64,000 nucleotides of DNA, taken from assembly GCF_964063345.1 (NCBI RefSeq), contig NZ_OZ061318.1, forward strand, positions 1,984,001 through 2,048,000, given 5' to 3'. The translations under genes and the position numbers were made by a program. The DNA is from Pseudomonas lini. GTDB lineage: Bacteria > Pseudomonadota > Gammaproteobacteria > Pseudomonadales > Pseudomonadaceae. Numbering within the stretch: the first letter of the stretch is position 1; the number at the start of each line of letters is the position of its first letter. The notes under the pieces are model-generated. The model was not told the DNA's origin. It ran no database searches and was given only the letters and a program-made list of their open reading frames with translations. Shown here in pieces: positions 60,130 through 64,000 of this stretch.

Positions 60130-60261
60130 TGTGGCGAGGGGGCTTGCTCCTGCTGGGTTGCGAAGCGACCCTGAAATCAGCGGATGCGGCGTATCAGATA
60201 GAACGTGGTCGGTTTGGGGGCTGCTTCGCAGCCCAGCGGGAGCAAGCTCCCTCGCCACAAA
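60130..60261. repeat. REPIN, type B
   Basis: Inverted type B REPs upstream of the VUT-like gene and downstream of the DUF1289 gene. Confidence 0.9.
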
Positions 60262-60274
60262 AGCGCCAAACGAC

Positions 60275-60490
60275 TCAGGATTTGGATTTGGAAGGCAACA
60301 TCCAGATCAACCCACTCGACTTCGCCCGCTCATGACACAACTCCAACACCTTGCGCCGCTCTGCGTTGTCCATCCGGCTCCAGCGGGTGATTTCTTCAAC
60401 CGTGCGCTGACACCCGGTGCAAATGTCATCCTCATCCAGCGCACAAATGTTCACGCACGGCGACGGGACCGGTCGTTCAGTGGTGCTCAT
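60275..60490 (-). CDS. DUF1289 protein with four cysteines
   Basis: A 71-aa protein. Cysteines C12, C16, C24 and C27 in [21 protein letters not shown] form the DUF1289 signature and may bind zinc or an Fe-S cluster. Its ATG overlaps the stop of the gamma-carbonic-anhydrase-like gene (ATGA), so it is translated with it. No function is established. Confidence 0.88.
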   Translation of the reverse strand: MSTTERPVPSPCVNICALDEDDICTGCQRTVEEITRWSRMDNAERRKVLELCHERAKSSGLIWMLPSKSKS

Positions 60491-61011
60491 TCTTCCTGCT
60501 CGACCAGATCGCGGGCATAACGCTGCGAGTTATGCACATAGTGGGCGGCGCTGGCTTCGAGCATCTTCTTTTGCGGCTCGGTCAATTCGCGTACGACCTT
60601 GCCCGGTGAGCCCATGACCAGTGAACCATCTGGAATTTCCTTGCCCTCTCCGATCAGCGAGTTGGCGCCGATGATGCAGTTCTTGCCGATTTTCGCGCCG
60701 TTGAGGATCACCGCGTTGATGCCGATCAGGCTGTAATCGCCCACCGTGCAGCCATGGAGCATGGCGTTGTGGCCGATGGTCACACCGGTGCCAATGGTCA
60801 GCGGGTAGCCCATGTCGGTGTGCATAACGGTGCCGTCCTGCACATTGCTGTTCTTGCCGATCAGGATCAATTCGTTGTCGCCACGCAACACGGCGTTGAA
60901 CCAGACGTTGGCGCCCTCTTCCAGTTTGACCTTGCCCACCAGCACGGCATTGGGGGCGACCCAGCTCTGTGGATGGGTATCGACGCGGGCGTCGCCCAGG
61001 CGGTATTTCAT
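60487..61011 (-). CDS. Gamma-carbonic-anhydrase-like hexapeptide protein
   Basis: A 174-aa left-handed beta-helix protein of the YrdA/PaaY/gamma-CA type. Putative zinc histidines are in TVMHTD and GHNAMLHG. Some members hydrate CO2, others act as thioesterases; this one may be either. ATG 61011 with GAGGG seven bases upstream is preferred to the longer frame. Confidence 0.88.
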   Translation of the reverse strand: MKYRLGDARVDTHPQSWVAPNAVLVGKVKLEEGANVWFNAVLRGDNELILIGKNSNVQDGTVMHTDMGYPLTIGTGVTIGHNAMLHGCTVGDYSLIGINAVILNGAKIGKNCIIGANSLIGEGKEIPDGSLVMGSPGKVVRELTEPQKKMLEASAAHYVHNSQRYARDLVEQEE

Positions 61012-61079
61012 CTTATTGCCCTCAAGGCCAGGCAGGCTCACTAGCGAAAAGAAAGACTCACGCCAAACGCGCGATGGCG

Positions 61080-61679
61080 TCAGGTTTTGATAAAACTCTT
61101 GGGTGGTTGATGCAGGCTGATTTTCGCGTCATAGAGCAGGTTTATCAACTCGACGATCATGATCGCCGTCAGCCCCCAGATCTTGTACTCACCATAGCGA
61201 TAGCTCGGCACGTACCAGCTATGGCCCTGATAATCGATGCGGTGGGTATGCTCGCGCGGGTCTTTGCGGAAGAACTCCAGCGGTACGCTGAACACCGCGG
61301 CGATCTCGGCATCGTTGGCAAGGTATTCGACGAAATCCGGAATCACACCGACATAGGGCGTGACCTTGATGCCGTGCAGGGAGATCAGAGGGCTCAGCGG
61401 GCCGATCACTTCGACCAGCCCCGGCGGCAGGCCGATTTCTTCTTCGGCTTCGCGCAGGGCGGTAAAAATCAGGTCGGGGTCTTCGGGGTCGCGTCGACCG
61501 CCGGGGAAAGCGACTTCGCCGCCATGGGTCGAGAGCCCGCTGGCGCGAAGGGTCAGGACCAGTTCCGGTTCGTCACTGCGCGTGATAGGCACCAATACCG
61601 CGGCTTCGGGGAAACGTCGGTCGGTTTCCAGCGTACGCGGCGTGTGATTGCTTACCCGGTGCAGTAGCTCGTCCAGCAT
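61080..61679 (-). CDS. Nudix hydrolase, CoA pyrophosphatase (NudL) type
   Basis: A 199-aa Nudix enzyme. The Nudix box [10 protein letters not shown]...REAEEEIGL spans residues 60-84, preceded by the UPF0035 element [14 protein letters not shown], the pattern of CoA pyrophosphatases. It probably cleaves CoA to 4'-phosphopantetheine and ADP derivatives. It is divergent from a second Nudix gene 146 bases away. Confidence 0.88.
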   Translation of the reverse strand: MLDELLHRVSNHTPRTLETDRRFPEAAVLVPITRSDEPELVLTLRASGLSTHGGEVAFPGGRRDPEDPDLIFTALREAEEEIGLPPGLVEVIGPLSPLISLHGIKVTPYVGVIPDFVEYLANDAEIAAVFSVPLEFFRKDPREHTHRIDYQGHSWYVPSYRYGEYKIWGLTAIMIVELINLLYDAKISLHQPPKSFIKT

Positions 61680-61825
61680 GAGTCTTCTCGATCTGTGCCT
61701 TACCCTGCATCATGCACCAATCGCACCGGCCGCCCAAGCCCCGAACAGCCTCATGTCGCGAAACGACAACTTGCCGACCGACACCGCTGCACGCCAAGAT
61801 AGGCGCAGCATTCAGGAACCCAAGC

Positions 61826-62377
61826 ATGAAATTTTGCAGCCAATGCGGTAACCCGGTAACCCAGCGCATTCCCGAAGGCGATTCGCGCCTGCGTTTTGTC
61901 TGCGACAGCTGTCATACCATCCATTACCAGAACCCCAATATCGTCGCCGGTTGCGTGCCGACCTGGGGTTCGAAGGTGTTGCTGTGTCGTCGCGCCATCG
62001 AGCCACGGCTCGGTTACTGGACCCTGCCCGCCGGTTTCATGGAAAATGGCGAGACCATCGAACAGGCCGCCATTCGCGAGACCGCCGAAGAAGCCTGTGC
62101 CCGGGTGCGCAACCTGAGTATCTATACGCTGATCGACGTGCCACACATCAGCCAGGTGCATGTATTCTTTCGCGCCGAGCTGGTGGACCTTGATTTTTCC
62201 GCGGGTCCCGAGAGCCTGGAAGTGCAACTGTTCGAAGAAGCCGACATCCCTTGGGGCGAACTGGCTTTCCGCACGGTGGGGCGTACCTTAGAATGCTTCT
62301 TCGCTGACCGGCGGACCGAGGTCTACCCCGTGCGGTCCGAATCGATCCCGCCGCTGGTCCAGCCTGCCATCATTTAA
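61826..62377 (+). CDS. Nudix hydrolase with N-terminal zinc ribbon
   Basis: A 183-aa protein. Residues 1-35 form a zinc ribbon (C4, C7, C26, C29) like that of NADH pyrophosphatases. The Nudix box GFMENGETIEQAAI...RETAEEAC is at 70-92; the usual glycine near its end is Cys91. The catalytic glutamates are kept, so activity is expected. Substrate unknown. ATG 61826 with AGGA upstream starts directly at the ribbon; the longer frame is less plausible. Confidence 0.85.
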   Translation: MKFCSQCGNPVTQRIPEGDSRLRFVCDSCHTIHYQNPNIVAGCVPTWGSKVLLCRRAIEPRLGYWTLPAGFMENGETIEQAAIRETAEEACARVRNLSIYTLIDVPHISQVHVFFRAELVDLDFSAGPESLEVQLFEEADIPWGELAFRTVGRTLECFFADRRTEVYPVRSESIPPLVQPAII

Positions 62378-62443
62378 AGCTTCCTACCCATAAAAGCACC
62401 TATAAAATAAATAGTCGCGACACCTCTCAGGGATATCGTTTCA

Positions 62444-62947
62444 ATGCGCTGGTTGCTTGCTGTTTTTTGCTTGTCGTTCGTCGCTGTCACCCAGGCTTCC
62501 TCCGTGGAAACGCTGGACGGCAGAGTCATCGAAAAAGTTCTGGTTCTCAAATCAGCCCATCAATTGCAATTGATCAATGATGGCAAGCCGATCAAGACCT
62601 ATCGCATTTCCCTGGGTAAACGCCCCAAAGGGCCGAAGCTGATGGAGGGCGACAAACGCACCCCCGAAGGCTTTTATTGGGTGGACTGGCGCAAGATCAG
62701 CGACCGTTTCAACCTGGCGATGCACATTTCCTACCCCAATATCAGCGACGCCGCCCGTGCCCGGCGCGAAGGCGTCGAGCCTGGCGGCATGATCATGATC
62801 CACGGCACCCCGGATACCGAAGACAACCCCGAAGACCTGTTCCACACCCTGGACTGGACCGATGGCTGCATCGCCATGCGCAACATGGACATGCGCGAAG
62901 TCTGGGGTCTGGTGCCGGACGGCACGATGATCGAGATTCGCCCTTAA
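62444..62947 (+). CDS. L,D-transpeptidase-like (YkuD family) protein
   Basis: A 167-aa secreted protein with a signal peptide (residues 1-18, TQA). The YkuD catalytic motif is IHGTP (His120) and TDGCIAM with nucleophile Cys142. It could cross-link peptidoglycan or attach or remove proteins on it. The fold is complete but short, without a LysM domain. Confidence 0.87.
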   Translation: MRWLLAVFCLSFVAVTQASSVETLDGRVIEKVLVLKSAHQLQLINDGKPIKTYRISLGKRPKGPKLMEGDKRTPEGFYWVDWRKISDRFNLAMHISYPNISDAARARREGVEPGGMIMIHGTPDTEDNPEDLFHTLDWTDGCIAMRNMDMREVWGLVPDGTMIEIRP

Positions 62948-62979
62948 CGGCTACCTTCAATTCAAGGCTGGCTAGAAGC

Positions 62980-63105
62980 TTCTGTGGCGAGGGAGCTTGC
63001 TCCCGCTGGGCTGCGAAGCGGCCCCATAGTTCTATCTGAAACCGCATTCGCTAATCGAGGGCCGCTTCGCGCCCCAGCGGGAGCAAGCTCCCTCGCCACA
63101 GAAGC
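62980..63105. repeat. REPIN, type B
   Basis: Inverted type B REPs after the transpeptidase-like gene. A degenerate type C half-unit (about 63171-63194) follows. The rest of the 389-base gap contains only the palindrome at 63272. Confidence 0.9.
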
Positions 63106-63271
63106 ATCGCCTTACTTTCCATCCATGCTCTAGCCGCTTCCTTCGGCTGGCATCGAAAAATAAATTCAAAAATCGCAGCCTTCGGCAGTGCCTACAACAG
63201 AATCAGCATCAATCCAGAAAGGTCCAAACTGACAGCGCCGTCAGTTACCGGTCACCTTCCTGACGGGCTAA

Positions 63272-63299
63272 CAGGTTTATAAAGGAAGGTATAAACCTG
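63272..63299. promoter_or_regulatory. Perfect 28 bp palindrome upstream of the RND adaptor gene
   Basis: CAGGTTTATA (63272-63281) and TATAAACCTG (63290-63299) are exact inverted repeats with an 8 bp spacer, 37 bases before the adaptor ATG. Size and place suit an operator for a TetR- or MarR-like repressor, which often controls such efflux genes; the regulator itself is outside the window or elsewhere. Confidence 0.6.
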
Positions 63300-63336
63300 A
63301 CAAAACTCCGACCACTCTGCCCGGCGCCCCACTCGC

Positions 63337-64000
63337 ATGCGAACCCAGAATAAAAACGCCCTGTTCGCCGCCCTTCTGATCGTCCTGGCAGCGCTGGGCG
63401 TGTGGTACGTCGCCAAACCCGCAACGACCAAACTGGCCACCTCCACCGCCATTCCCGTGCGAGTGGTCAGCGTCGCCGAAAAAGACGTACCCCGCTACGT
63501 CAGCGGCATCGGCTCGGTGCTGTCGCTGCACAGTGTGGTCATACGTCCGCAGATCGACGGCATCCTCACCCAATTGCTGGTCAAGGAAGGCCAACGGGTG
63601 AACAAAGGTGACCTGCTGGCCACCCTCGACGACCGCTCGATCCGCGCCAGCCTCGATCAGGCCCGGGCGCAACTGGGCGAAAGTCAGGCGCAACTGCAAG
63701 TGGCTCAGGTCAACCTCAAACGCTACAAACTGCTGAGCGTCGACGACGGCGTGTCCAAGCAGACCTACGACCAGCAACAAGCGCTGGTCAACCAACTCAA
63801 AGCCACCGCCCAAGGCAATCAGGCCTCGATCGATGCCGCTCTGGTACAGCTTTCCTACACACAGATTCGCTCCCCGGTCACCGGTCGTGTCGGTATTCGC
63901 ACAGTGGATGAAGGCAACTTCCTGCGCATGACCGACACTCAAGGGTTGTTCACGGTGACCCAGATCGACCCGATCGCCGTGGAGTTTTCCCTGCCACAAC
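63337..64000 (+). CDS. RND efflux periplasmic adaptor subunit (MFP), N-terminal part
   Basis: The frame is open to the window end (221 complete codons). It starts with a membrane anchor (residues about 8-24), then a lipoyl/barrel-sandwich part (VVIRPQIDGILTQLLVKEGQRVNKGDLL), a helical hairpin (SLDQARAQLGESQAQLQVAQVNL) and the second half of the lipoyl domain (YTQIRSPVTGRVGIRTVDEGNF). This is the MdtA/MexA class, which joins an RND pump to an outer-membrane channel. The pump gene is expected downstream. The ribosome binding site is weak. Confidence 0.88.
   Translation, partial: MRTQNKNALFAALLIVLAALGVWYVAKPATTKLATSTAIPVRVVSVAEKDVPRYVSGIGSVLSLHSVVIRPQIDGILTQLLVKEGQRVNKGDLLATLDDRSIRASLDQARAQLGESQAQLQVAQVNLKRYKLLSVDDGVSKQTYDQQQALVNQLKATAQGNQASIDAALVQLSYTQIRSPVTGRVGIRTVDEGNFLRMTDTQGLFTVTQIDPIAVEFSLPQ

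Overview
This 64 kb window is chromosomal DNA of a fluorescent pseudomonad, most likely of the Pseudomonas fluorescens complex. The basis is high G+C coding, protein sequences that read as Pseudomonas orthologues throughout, and three abundant families of REP/REPIN palindromes of the kind found in that group. No rRNA, tRNA or CRISPR array was found. Most of the window is conserved core genome. The accessory material is small: an AT-rich orphan beside a duplicated protease 3' end, a 690-residue TerD-like orphan, a trehalose phosphotransferase locus and one IS3-family insertion sequence.

Left part (1-9.4 kb): the 3' end of a Lon-family protease, a small repeat-rich insertion with an unknown gene, a chagasin-type protease inhibitor, a YhhN membrane protein, cmoA-cmoB (wobble uridine modification), tadA with the multicopper oxidase gene cumA, then an orphan TerD-like gene.

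Trehalose locus (9.4-18 kb): a leftward run treP-treC-lamB-type porin-EIIA/HPr/EI fusion-EIIB-like gene, with divergent treR and a paired operator between treR and treP. Together these make a nearly self-contained system for outer-membrane entry, PTS phosphorylation and cleavage of trehalose-6-phosphate. The small EIIB-like protein lacks the phospho-accepting cysteine.

Purine and DNA genes (18-32 kb): guaB-guaA, a zinc-ribbon unknown, a TauE/SafE permease with a divergent LysR gene, an IS3-family element inserted in the middle of a REP that is itself nested in another REPIN, xseA, an M23 peptidase, leuA with a possible leader peptide, and an overlapping aminotransferase/omega-amidase pair.

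Housekeeping block (32-54 kb, mostly leftward): iscR-iscS-iscU-iscA-hscB-hscA-fdx-iscX, ndk, rlmN, pilW, rodZ-like, ispG, hisS, a YfgM-like protein, bamB and der form a long co-directional series. Two IscR-like sites lie in front of iscR. Next come trmJ-cysE, suhB, rpsP-rimM-trmD-rplS and ffh.

Right end (54-64 kb): a CcsA/YpjD-like membrane protein with a CorC/HlyC-type protein, an MHS-family transporter, purT, a VUT-like membrane protein, a DUF1289 protein with a gamma-carbonic-anhydrase-like protein, two Nudix hydrolases, an L,D-transpeptidase-like protein, and the start of an RND efflux adaptor preceded by a perfect 28 bp palindrome.
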